From CAZQQN01 sp964549595 (GTDB lineage Bacteria; Bacteroidota; Bacteroidia; CAILMK01; CAYYUA01), in contig CAZJWK010000135.1 in NCBI GenBank assembly GCA_964549595.1, positions 1 through 6,318 on the forward strand: DNA of 6,318 nt. The letters are read 5' to 3'. A model generated the notes under the pieces. The model had not been told where the DNA came from. It saw only the letters and a list, made by a program, of their open reading frames with translations, and ran no database searches. The translations under genes and the position numbers were made by a program. Of this stretch, positions 1 through 6,318 are shown in pieces. Position 1 is the first letter of the stretch; each line of letters opens with the position of its first letter.

Positions 1-2
1 AA

Positions 3-62
3 GGTTTAAAAAGCCAAAAAATATATGATCGAAGCATTGCCAAAGCCTTAAAAGGAGTTTAA
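3..62 (+). CDS. Possible C-terminal tail of an upstream gene (partial)
   Basis: A reading frame open from the window edge ends at a TAA at 60-62 and gives the 19-residue tail GLKSQKIYDRSIAKALKGV. The basic, helix-like composition would suit the end of a real protein, and the stop falls just before an AT-rich promoter-like region, as expected at a gene end. The other two forward frames hit stops within the first 30 bases. No family can be assigned from so few residues. A minus-strand frame is also open to the edge here, so the direction is not proven. Confidence 0.35.
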   Translation, partial: GLKSQKIYDRSIAKALKGV

Positions 63-106
63 AAAAAATTTTTGCCGTAGGCAACCCCTTTAATGTTATT
101 TTCGTA
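61..106 (+). promoter_or_regulatory. ECF-type promoter upstream of the sigma factor gene
   Basis: GCAACC at 81-86 and CGTA at 103-106 are separated by 16 bases, so the AAC (83-85) and CGT (103-105) cores are 17 bases apart. This matches the general ECF promoter pattern of a -35 with AAC and a -10 with CGT. Transcription would begin near 111-113, giving a leader of roughly 20 bases before the ATG at 131. An A8T5 tract at 61-73 sits about 40-50 bases upstream of that start, where an UP-like element would lie. Placement directly before an ECF sigma gene suggests autoregulation, which is typical of the family. The motif match is visible in the sequence; recognition by this particular sigma factor is inferred. 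Confidence 0.6.
72..84. repeat. Short perfect palindrome overlapping the -35 element
   Basis: TTGCC (72-76) and GGCAA (80-84) are perfect inverted repeats around a GTA spacer. The right arm overlaps the AAC of the proposed -35 element. It could be an operator half-site pair or chance. It is not a convincing terminator, because no T tract follows it. Confidence 0.4.
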
Positions 107-130
107 GGTTTACTATGAAATTGTTTATTC

Positions 131-709
131 ATGTCGAAAGGCGAAGGATCGGATATTAAAGACCTTGTTAAGGGGTGTCAACGGGGAGAGCAGTTGGCTC
201 AGAAGAAGGTTTATGAAAAGTATTTTGGGCTATTGTTAGCCATCTGCCTTCGTTACGCCAATGAAAGAGAAGAAGCAAAAGACATTTTACAAGCAAGTTT
301 TGTGAAAATTTTTAACAACATAAAGGCCTTTAAGGACACAGGTTCTTTGGAAGGATGGATGAAAACCATCGTTATTAATACCGCTATTGACAGGTATAGA
401 AAAAAAGTAAATCAGCCGATGGCTGTAGATATTGATAAAGCGGATGAACCATCCATACCTGCCGAAGCGTATCAAAACCTGGATCAAAAAACCTTATTGA
501 GTGCTATTCAGCAATTACCAGAAGGCTACCGGACTATTTTTAACTTGTATGTCATTGAAGGGTATTCTCATAAAGAAATCGCCGAACAATTTGGCATTAA
601 TGAAGGGACTTCAAAATCCCAATTAGCCAAAGCTCGCGGCATCTTAAAAGAAAAATTGAGTCAATTTTTCCCGGAATATTCTCCAAAAAAATCTGGTACA
701 GAGTATTAA
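131..709 (+). CDS. RNA polymerase sigma-70 factor, ECF subfamily
   Basis: A 192-residue ECF sigma factor of normal length for the group. Region 2 covers about residues 26-92. It includes DILQASFVKIF (51-61), the core-binding helix pattern, and GWMKTIVINTAIDRYRK (75-91), which recognises the -10 element. A short linker (about 93-120) replaces sigma region 3. Region 4 covers about 122-176, with a helix-turn-helix of the form LP.GYR..F.LY..EG.S..EIAE..GI.EGT.KSQL.KAR, used for -35 recognition. The ATG at 131 has no Shine-Dalgarno sequence, as is common in Bacteroidota. It lies about 20 bases after the predicted transcription start and is the only start that keeps the whole of region 2. It directs core polymerase to a small regulon, probably including its own operon. 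The next gene begins 15 bases after its stop and encodes the likely membrane anti-sigma. Family assignment is secure; the regulon is unknown. Confidence 0.95.
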   Translation: MSKGEGSDIKDLVKGCQRGEQLAQKKVYEKYFGLLLAICLRYANEREEAKDILQASFVKIFNNIKAFKDTGSLEGWMKTIVINTAIDRYRKKVNQPMAVDIDKADEPSIPAEAYQNLDQKTLLSAIQQLPEGYRTIFNLYVIEGYSHKEIAEQFGINEGTSKSQLAKARGILKEKLSQFFPEYSPKKSGTEY

Positions 710-724
710 AAAGAAAGTAAATCC

Positions 725-2179
725 ATGAAAAAAGATCCTTTTAACATAGATAAACTTTACCAAAAAAGTTTTGAGCATTGGGAAGCCCCCTATGATCCTT
801 CAGAAATGGAAAGTATATGGAAGGGCATTCAGCAGAAAGAGTCCCTATCCTCCCAGGGCTCTGAAAGCGCTTCTTCAGGATCCTCAGCAGGAAATGCTGC
901 AAGTAGTGCTTTTAAAGGGGCTTTCTCGGGACTTAAAGGGTGGTTTATAGGTTCCGTTACTGCATTGGTAATAGGTTCTGGTGCATTTTATTATTTTGAA
1001 TCCGGGGATTCAAATACTCAAAATAGTAATAATCCTGAAACCCATGCACCTCAGGAAACTAATGAACCAGATAAAGCTAACCCGGATTTGAATATTGGGC
1101 AAAATCCTGAGCAGGAAAAAGATGTTTCTAATGAAAGGGGTCGAGAGGCCAATCAATTATCTGATAAGCCAAAATCTGAACCTGTGGAAAACCAATCCGC
1201 GGAGCCGGAATCCGGAACAAATAAAAGTGCTTCAGAGAAAAAGACCAATTCAGGCATTGCTAATACTGGTAAGTATCCTGAAACGAAACAAGGCGAAAAC
1301 GTTAAGGGAATCCAAAATTCTGATGAACAAGACAAGGAAGGCAGAGAGGCCCATGATAAGGCCCTTCCCAAAGTGTTATTTTCCAATACCCCAACTCAAT
1401 CTGACGGACCCACTGTGCTGGTGGCCAAAAAAGCCATTTGCCCTAATGAAACCTTAACCATTTCAAAAGTAGGTTTTGAACCTCATCATAAGGCTTGGAT
1501 TAAAAAAGAGGGAGCCGGTTATAAACCCATTCAGAAAAAAACACAAATCAGTTGGGCCTCTACCGGAAGCCATAACATTTCATTCAAGTTAGCCAACCAG
1601 AAATTTTCTGACCATTTTAAAGAATTGACCAAAACCGTGGAGGTAAATGCCAAACCAAAAGCCGATTTTGATTATACCCTAAAAGGCTACCGCAAAGTCT
1701 TTTTTGAAAACCTTAGTAAGGGAGCAAGCCAATTTGAATGGTATTTTGGCGATGGTAAGCATTGGGATAATAAAAGGCAACCTGTTCATAGCTATAGCCG
1801 TAAAGGAGAATACCGGGTTCTATTAATAGCCGGTTCCCAAACTGGTTGTTCAGATACTATGGAAAAAACAATTGACATTAAGCCCAGGCCGGAAATCGAG
1901 ATTCCCAATACTTTTACTCCTAATGGTGACGGTTATAATGACCAATTTGTCATTAAGAACCTGGACAAAGTAGCCCAATTTTACTTAATGATCAAGGATA
2001 AGGAGGGTAATCAGGTTTTTGAAACCAGGGATCCAAAAAACTTTTGGAACGGAAAGATGCAAAACAGTGGAAAAGTATGTGATGCAGGCAGATACCAGTA
2101 TGTGCTTAAATACCGTTTCCCAGCGCAGGATGAGATGCAGTCGAAAAGCGGGAGGATCCGTCTGCTGAAAGAAAGGTAA
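725..2179 (+). CDS. Single-pass membrane protein: anti-sigma-like N-terminus, PKD domain, T9SS type B (gliding-associated) C-terminal domain
   Basis: A 484-residue protein, probably co-transcribed with the sigma gene. Residues 1-40 resemble the cytoplasmic motif of Bacteroidota anti-sigma proteins (Phe and an acidic helix, then a Pro-rich turn, then W..I), seen here as SFEHWE..Y.PSEMESIWKGI. There is no signal peptide. Residues 73-91 (WFIGSVTALVIGSGAFYYF) form one transmembrane helix, predicting N-in/C-out. Residues about 92-228 are a hydrophilic linker rich in E, K, N, S and P. Residues about 229-308 look like a degenerate Ig-like domain. Residues 310-386 are a PKD domain, with WYFGDG at 339-344 and the closing ..GCSDT. 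at 374-378. Residues 390-484 match the gliding-motility-associated C-terminal domain (TIGR04131 / CHU_C type), with NTFTPNGDGYND at 395-406. The later NRWG-type motif is replaced by KDKEG. The PKD and C-terminal domains are confident. The anti-sigma role rests on gene order, topology and the short N-terminal motif. The alternative is a structural membrane-anchored surface protein. Confidence 0.85.
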   Translation: MKKDPFNIDKLYQKSFEHWEAPYDPSEMESIWKGIQQKESLSSQGSESASSGSSAGNAASSAFKGAFSGLKGWFIGSVTALVIGSGAFYYFESGDSNTQNSNNPETHAPQETNEPDKANPDLNIGQNPEQEKDVSNERGREANQLSDKPKSEPVENQSAEPESGTNKSASEKKTNSGIANTGKYPETKQGENVKGIQNSDEQDKEGREAHDKALPKVLFSNTPTQSDGPTVLVAKKAICPNETLTISKVGFEPHHKAWIKKEGAGYKPIQKKTQISWASTGSHNISFKLANQKFSDHFKELTKTVEVNAKPKADFDYTLKGYRKVFFENLSKGASQFEWYFGDGKHWDNKRQPVHSYSRKGEYRVLLIAGSQTGCSDTMEKTIDIKPRPEIEIPNTFTPNGDGYNDQFVIKNLDKVAQFYLMIKDKEGNQVFETRDPKNFWNGKMQNSGKVCDAGRYQYVLKYRFPAQDEMQSKSGRIRLLKER

Positions 2180-2243
2180 CAAAAAAGTTGCTTACATAAA
2201 ATATTGAATCATAAAACGTTACGGAAATGATTAACAAGTTTTC

Positions 2244-2269
2244 TTCACTTTTAAAGGTGAATGCTTCAC
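2244..2269. repeat. Three alternating half-sites TTCAC / GTGAA / TTCAC
   Basis: TTCAC at 2244-2248, GTGAA at 2257-2261 and TTCAC at 2265-2269 form two inverted repeats that share the middle arm, with spacers of 8 and 3 bases. The two outer copies extend to the direct repeat CTTCACT, 21 bases apart, or about two helical turns. The block directly abuts a -7 motif, so a transcription-factor operator is plausible. If transcription instead starts upstream, the arms could form mutually exclusive RNA hairpins. Confidence 0.4.
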
Positions 2270-2277
2270 TAAATTTG
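2270..2277 (+). promoter_or_regulatory. Bacteroidota-type -7 promoter motif (TAnnTTTG)
   Basis: TAAATTTG matches the primary-sigma -7 consensus TAnnTTTG of Bacteroidota exactly. A second exact match, TAGTTTTG, lies at 2288-2295. Neither has a good TTTG/TTG -33 box at the usual 19-23 base distance, so the promoter is weak, depends on an activator, or is a chance match in AT-rich DNA. A start near 2283-2285 from the first motif would give a short leader before ATG 2308, and would rule out the ATG at 2227. Confidence 0.35.
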
Positions 2278-2307
2278 ATGTTTATTTTAGTTTTGAAAAT
2301 TAATAAA

Positions 2308-5300
2308 ATGTTGGTTATGAAAGGTTATAAACAAATAGGAAAAACAATTTGCTCGCGTTTTGCTCTTTTGCTATTACTGGGTTTTCTTTTTCAGGGAAGT
2401 TCCGGTTATGCGCAGTGTCCAAATGCTCAATTGGAAGTAGATGGTTCTGCCAATGGTTGTGTTCCTTCACCCATTAGCTTTAAAGTCAAAAATTTACCGT
2501 CAGGGTATACGGATCTTAAATGGGATTGGACAGGGTCCGGAGATACTTTAAGGGATATAGATTCTGCCCAAACCCATACTTATCAAAACCCGGGAGATTA
2601 TAATCCTTCTGTTGTGGTTTACGGTCCCAATGGGGATTCCCTGTGTAAATTGGAACTGGCCAATGCCAATAAGATTCAAATATTCGATAACCCCAGCGCT
2701 GATTTTACTGTTCAGGGGGTGCTTAAGCAATGTTTTGAAGGAAATAAATTTTGTGTAAACTTAAATACCCAACGGGCTCAAAGCGGGGCACCCATTAAAC
2801 AAAGCACCTTTACCTGGGGGGATGGAACAAAAGATACAGGTAGTGCTATCGATTGCCATCAGTACAAAAATTCCAGGGAATTTACACAAATTTTACAGGT
2901 CACTGATACCAATGGCTGCACCGATTTAGAGGAAAAGCGGTCTCACGTAGAAGTGTTAGAACCTTTAAATCCCAGATTTTCTGTTCAGTTTCCCGAAGGC
3001 CAGCCTGGTTGCCCGGAAACGCCTATGAGGATTGTTAACAATACAAACGATTCCGGTAGGTTTGAGAGTTTGACTTATATAATGGCGGATAGTAGTAAAA
3101 TGGATACTACGGAGTATTACGATAATACCCTGTTTCAAAAGGGTTTTCGGCAGGATTATGAAGCCAGTAACCTTTGGGCTTCGCCAGGGGACCCCAATGG
3201 ATGGAGCGATGTTACCTACACTTACAAAGAAGATGGCGAATTTTTTCCTACGGTGATTATGAGGGATACTCTGGGTTGTTCGGATACATTTAAGTTTCAA
3301 GCGGGAGCCAGGAATATTAGATTCTTCATGGACACCACACCCTTTATTGACACGGCTTGCTTTAGTGATCCCAGTATCCGTTTCAAACATTCAGTACGGG
3401 AGAATGCCTTTGCCAATACATGGAATTTCCGTCACCCACCCCCTCCTCTTCCCATTGTACAAAATCAATGGAGTGGTAGTCACCAATACCCAAGTGTGGG
3501 TGTAAAAGACATCTCCTTAAGGATTACTGAAATCCCGGGCCGTTGTGTAAGAGATACCCTTTACTACAGCCAGGCTGCCGTTACCGGCCCCGAGGCCATT
3601 ATTAACACTTCTCCTATGGTGGCGCCGCCCAATACCATTGTGAAGCCTAAAGATCGCCCGATTTTTAAATCCCGATTTTTAAATGCCCGGGGAAAAGGCT
3701 GCCTGGAAATTGATTCTATACCTTATGTAAGAAGGAGTAATACCGGAGGGTTTACAGGTATAACGGAATACTGGAAACCCAGTGAACCCCTTCCTTACAG
3801 CCTTCAAACATTTGACGTTACTTCAGATACTTTTTACCATCGCCCGGATTCAAACTGGGTAGCGCGGGATTCCTTTGTTTTTCAGGAGTTTGATTTAATT
3901 GATGCCATTCAAAAAAGTTCAGTAGAGGTAGATTTTATAGATACCAGTCTTCAACTTGCTTACAATAAAGATTATAAGACCAATAACCACAATGATACTT
4001 TTATTGATGTGAAGTTTCACAATGGTAAAGCTTATATAGTTTGGGATACTACCAAAAAACCTGAAAAGCCCCCTTACCGGTTTTTGGTGAACTTTAGGGC
4101 AGGTGATAGCACCGTTTACGAGCCTGAAAGCGGTGCTTTATCTGCCAGAAATATGCATGATTCGGACTTATATGATCCGGATTGTCATGCCCCGAATTTG
4201 GTAAGGTTTACCAACAATTCTAAAAAATTTCGCCTTGTAAGGAATGAAGAGGGGAGTAACCGGGTAAAACGGATTGATCCCAATACGCCTTTCAAAATTG
4301 ATTCTGTTGCCCCGAATGGCCTGGATACATTTTATGTGGTGGATTCTATTTCTCCGAGTGGTGATACTTTTCTTGCCAATGATTATTACAAAGGCTTTAA
4401 AGCACCAAGTCCTGTTCCTACGGATAATGACGCCCCCATATTTGTGAAGGATACCAGTGTCCAACAATTCAGGGAAAATCACAAAGCCCTGGTTCAGTAT
4501 TATAAAGATAGGGGATTTGATCAATTTACTGTTGTCGACACTACAGTGGACGAAGATAAAGATGATGATTTGAGTCCCTGGGGCAGTGATAGCATGAATT
4601 ATGTCTGGCAATTTGCGGATCCGAAAGGAGAGGGCTGTACGACCCATTCAGCCTGGGCTTCCCAGCAGAAATACCTTTACCGGCAGGTTAGGGATACTGT
4701 GGTAGTCCCTAATTTTTCCGGCAACCAGGTTAAGATACGGTTAGAGCGGTTTTTACCAACCGATTATAATGACACGGTTTACAATGCCCGGTCAGATATC
4801 CGGTATATCAATAAGCCTATTCAGTCCGACACCCTTTTTGATTTTTATGGGGAGCATTTTGATGTCAAATACCATCCCAATAAAGGGCCCGTATTACGGA
4901 TTTGGGACCCCAACGTTTCACAAGGGGACTCTGTGATATTCACCATTTATGGTGGTGATACAACCCAATCAGGTAGACTTTGCAATTTTTCCACTGCTAA
5001 AGCCCCGTATCACTTTTATGACAGCACCGGGTGTTTTACGGCAACCTTAATGGTAGAAGATACCGTTACGAATTGCACCCATACTGATAATGAGCGAATT
5101 CATATGGAACCACCAAGGGCTGATTGGGACAGGGAATTTTTCCATCAGCGCCGTACTAAAGTGCTTTCCAATAGCTATGGTGGTACAAAAGATTCTTTCT
5201 TGCTCGATTCTCTATACACCGCACAAGATAGTACTAAATGGGCGGCAAGGGTTTTAGGCCAGGAGGATGGTAAACCCGTCATGCTATTCAGCGGTAATAG

Positions 5301-6318
5301 CCGGATACCTTCCAAGCGGTATGAAGTAAAGGATTATAAACAAGCCTGGGTTGTTCTGGATGATGACAATTCCTTTAGGAACAATATTTTTGGTAAATCC
5401 CTCCAGGCTTCCTATCATGTGAAATCCTATGCCATCCTGGCCGGTGATACTTTCAATATTGAACAAATGAACTTTGCCACCCAACGGCAGTTACCGCCTT
5501 ATCAACCCAGCTCCCCTGATTTATTCCCCAGAAGGGGCTTTATTATAAACGGTCCTAAGTGCCAGTTTGAGGTGCAGGAACTGGTTTTTGATGAAACAGT
5601 GCCTTACACAAGTTGCCAGAGTAGCGGGCAGGATTACGGTGTCATATTTGATACCGGTGGGTTTAACCACTATTTTGGCGAATCTTTTAATCAAGGTACC
5701 AAAAATTGTATCGACTCTTTTGATACGGACAACGATGGTGCTTTTGATACGGCCATCAATGTGAACAGGAGTACCTTTAATTGGATACCGGCTCAAGTAT
5801 GGAATGCTCCCTTGATCCGTGCCGGTCCTAATCGTTTCCGGTACCGAACTGCGGGTTGTAAAGATGTTGGGGTGTGGATCAAAAGTGGTAATTGCATTGA
5901 TACCCACTATTACGAGGATTACAAAAGGATTAATTCCCTTGATTTTCGGTTCAATGTACTTGATCCGGATACATTGGATCCCCTTACTGAAACCGAAAAA
6001 CAGGAAAGGTTCTGTGTTAAGAAAATCGGGGATTCTTTAAGTTTGCCTATAAGCCCCGTTAATGGTGGTCAAAGGCAAATTACCCAATATGGGGGAACCA
6101 TTCAAAAAGTCCCAAGGGGTGCTTTGGTGGGTAAAAGTAAAACCCCGCCTTCCCAATTAACCTATGGTCCTGTTGAACAAGAATATGATTTGGTGAAGGA
6201 CACCGTTTTCCGATTTTGCGATTCCGTGGGTACTGTTGATGGTGAGAAAGCTTGCTTTGGAAGGAATTTTATTTGGCCTACCATCACTTGTGGCAAAACC
6301 CCTTTAAACCAAAGGAGT
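2308..6318 (+). CDS. Giant secreted PKD-repeat protein, probable T9SS cargo / surface adhesin (3' end outside window)
   Basis: The frame is open without a stop from 2308 to the window end (1,337 codons). ATG 2308 is preceded by the A-rich stretch gaaaattaataaa; ATG 2317 is an almost equal alternative. Residues 1-35 are a Sec signal peptide: basic n-region, hydrophobic core FALLLLLGFLF, cleavage predicted at GYA|Q. PKD-like Ig domains follow at about 36-128 (WDW at 72-74), 129-216 (TWGDG at 169-173, DTNGC ending at 204), 220-332 (DTLGC ending at 324) and 336-421 (WNF at 372-374). Residues about 430-900 are hydrophilic, rich in Asp-Thr and Asp-Ser pairs, and not assigned, apart from a VWQFADPKGEGC segment near 766-777. 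Another PKD-like unit ends near 923, with cysteines at 909 and 923. A DTDNDGAFD Ca2+-loop-like motif is at 1139-1147. Such proteins are usually exported by Sec then T9SS and act in adhesion or gliding. The expected C-terminal sorting domain would lie beyond the window, so the T9SS assignment is inferred. No catalytic domain is seen. Confidence 0.85.
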   Translation, partial: MLVMKGYKQIGKTICSRFALLLLLGFLFQGSSGYAQCPNAQLEVDGSANGCVPSPISFKVKNLPSGYTDLKWDWTGSGDTLRDIDSAQTHTYQNPGDYNPSVVVYGPNGDSLCKLELANANKIQIFDNPSADFTVQGVLKQCFEGNKFCVNLNTQRAQSGAPIKQSTFTWGDGTKDTGSAIDCHQYKNSREFTQILQVTDTNGCTDLEEKRSHVEVLEPLNPRFSVQFPEGQPGCPETPMRIVNNTNDSGRFESLTYIMADSSKMDTTEYYDNTLFQKGFRQDYEASNLWASPGDPNGWSDVTYTYKEDGEFFPTVIMRDTLGCSDTFKFQAGARNIRFFMDTTPFIDTACFSDPSIRFKHSVRENAFANTWNFRHPPPPLPIVQNQWSGSHQYPSVGVKDISLRITEIPGRCVRDTLYYSQAAVTGPEAIINTSPMVAPPNTIVKPKDRPIFKSRFLNARGKGCLEIDSIPYVRRSNTGGFTGITEYWKPSEPLPYSLQTFDVTSDTFYHRPDSNWVARDSFVFQEFDLIDAIQKSSVEVDFIDTSLQLAYNKDYKTNNHNDTFIDVKFHNGKAYIVWDTTKKPEKPPYRFLVNFRAGDSTVYEPESGALSARNMHDSDLYDPDCHAPNLVRFTNNSKKFRLVRNEEGSNRVKRIDPNTPFKIDSVAPNGLDTFYVVDSISPSGDTFLANDYYKGFKAPSPVPTDNDAPIFVKDTSVQQFRENHKALVQYYKDRGFDQFTVVDTTVDEDKDDDLSPWGSDSMNYVWQFADPKGEGCTTHSAWASQQKYLYRQVRDTVVVPNFSGNQVKIRLERFLPTDYNDTVYNARSDIRYINKPIQSDTLFDFYGEHFDVKYHPNKGPVLRIWDPNVSQGDSVIFTIYGGDTTQSGRLCNFSTAKAPYHFYDSTGCFTATLMVEDTVTNCTHTDNERIHMEPPRADWDREFFHQRRTKVLSNSYGGTKDSFLLDSLYTAQDSTKWAARVLGQEDGKPVMLFSGNSRIPSKRYEVKDYKQAWVVLDDDNSFRNNIFGKSLQASYHVKSYAILAGDTFNIEQMNFATQRQLPPYQPSSPDLFPRRGFIINGPKCQFEVQELVFDETVPYTSCQSSGQDYGVIFDTGGFNHYFGESFNQGTKNCIDSFDTDNDGAFDTAINVNRSTFNWIPAQVWNAPLIRAGPNRFRYRTAGCKDVGVWIKSGNCIDTHYYEDYKRINSLDFRFNVLDPDTLDPLTETEKQERFCVKKIGDSLSLPISPVNGGQRQITQYGGTIQKVPRGALVGKSKTPPSQLTYGPVEQEYDLVKDTVFRFCDSVGTVDGEKACFGRNFIWPTITCGKTPLNQRS
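5722..5748 (+). other. Calcium-loop-like acidic motif inside the PKD protein
   Basis: The encoded DTDNDGAFD places acidic residues at loop positions 1, 3, 5 and 9 with Gly at position 6. This resembles EF-hand or thrombospondin type 3 Ca2+ loops (DxDxDG). Ca2+ stabilisation is common in secreted Bacteroidota adhesins. Only one clear copy is seen in the window, so metal binding is tentative. Confidence 0.4.

Larger units (their letters stand above)
2180..2307 (+). other. Intergenic region between the sigma operon and the PKD protein gene
   Basis: This 128-base AT-rich gap has no recognisable RNA gene and no clear intrinsic terminator: no GC-rich hairpin is followed by a T run. Its notable contents are the alternating inverted repeats at 2244-2269 and -7-like motifs at 2270-2277 and 2288-2295. 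In-frame ATGs at 2227 and 2278 would extend the downstream gene into this gap, but they would place 10-27 extra residues before a normal signal peptide. No second AAC/CGT ECF-type pair with 16-17 base spacing was found here. Confidence 0.6.

Noticed and set aside
115..159. Short out-of-frame ORF (ATG at 115, 14 codons) overlapping the sigma gene start, a possible leader peptide
   Set aside because: It starts within a few bases of the predicted transcription start, has no ribosome binding site and no recognisable attenuator-like composition, and is probably chance.
1095..1457. 120-codon + strand ORF inside the membrane protein gene
   Set aside because: It lies in another frame over the low-complexity linker. 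Its K/R-rich translation shows no domain, while the main frame continues into clear PKD and C-terminal domains.
2180..2261. Terminator after the membrane protein gene
   Set aside because: The only hairpin (2244-2261) is short and AT-rich and has no following T run, so a terminator cannot be supported.
2965..3390. 141-codon minus-strand ORF
   Set aside because: It is antisense to well-formed PKD domains in the + frame. Its translation shows no family features, so it is a shadow of the real gene.
4168..4647. 159-codon minus-strand ORF
   Set aside because: The Ile/Arg-rich translation is typical of the antisense of a DT/DS-rich coding frame, and there is no promoter or start context.
5521..6040. 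Minus-strand ORF at 5521-5907 and + strand ORFs at 5567-5764 and 5819-6040
   Set aside because: All overlap the continuous giant-protein frame, show no domain features and have no separate start signals.
1..6318. CRISPR array, tRNA/rRNA genes, insertion sequence ends
   Set aside because: No regularly spaced repeats, tRNA-like cloverleaf, or transposase or terminal inverted repeats were seen. The window is almost fully occupied by three coding frames.

Overview
The window looks like a piece of a Bacteroidota chromosome (phylum call confident, finer placement not attempted). The evidence is protein architecture: an ECF sigma factor, a membrane protein ending in a gliding-motility-associated / type IX secretion (T9SS) type B C-terminal domain, and a very long secreted protein built from PKD-like Ig domains. 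The DNA is moderately AT-rich, starts lack Shine-Dalgarno sequences, and there is a Bacteroidota-type -7 promoter motif (TAnnTTTG). All supported genes are on the + strand.

Layout. Positions 3-62 may hold the last 19 codons of an upstream gene. Positions 61-130 are a compact promoter region with an ECF-type promoter (AAC, 17 bp, CGT), preceded by an A8T5 tract and a small palindrome. Positions 131-709 encode the ECF sigma factor. Fifteen bases later, 725-2179 encodes a 484-residue single-pass membrane protein with an anti-sigma-like cytoplasmic N-terminus, a long hydrophilic linker, a PKD domain and a divergent T9SS type B C-terminal domain. After a 128-base gap with inverted repeats and a -7 motif, a Sec-secreted PKD-repeat protein starts near 2308 and is still open at the window end (at least 1,337 residues).

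Working model (inference). The first two genes form a sigma / membrane-bound anti-sigma pair that probably drives its own transcription. The anti-sigma's extracytoplasmic part is made of the same domain types as T9SS cargo, and a giant probable cargo gene lies directly downstream. The pair may sense T9SS cargo, sorting-domain handling or surface-adhesin status. The sensing role is untested. The domain architecture is read directly from the sequence.
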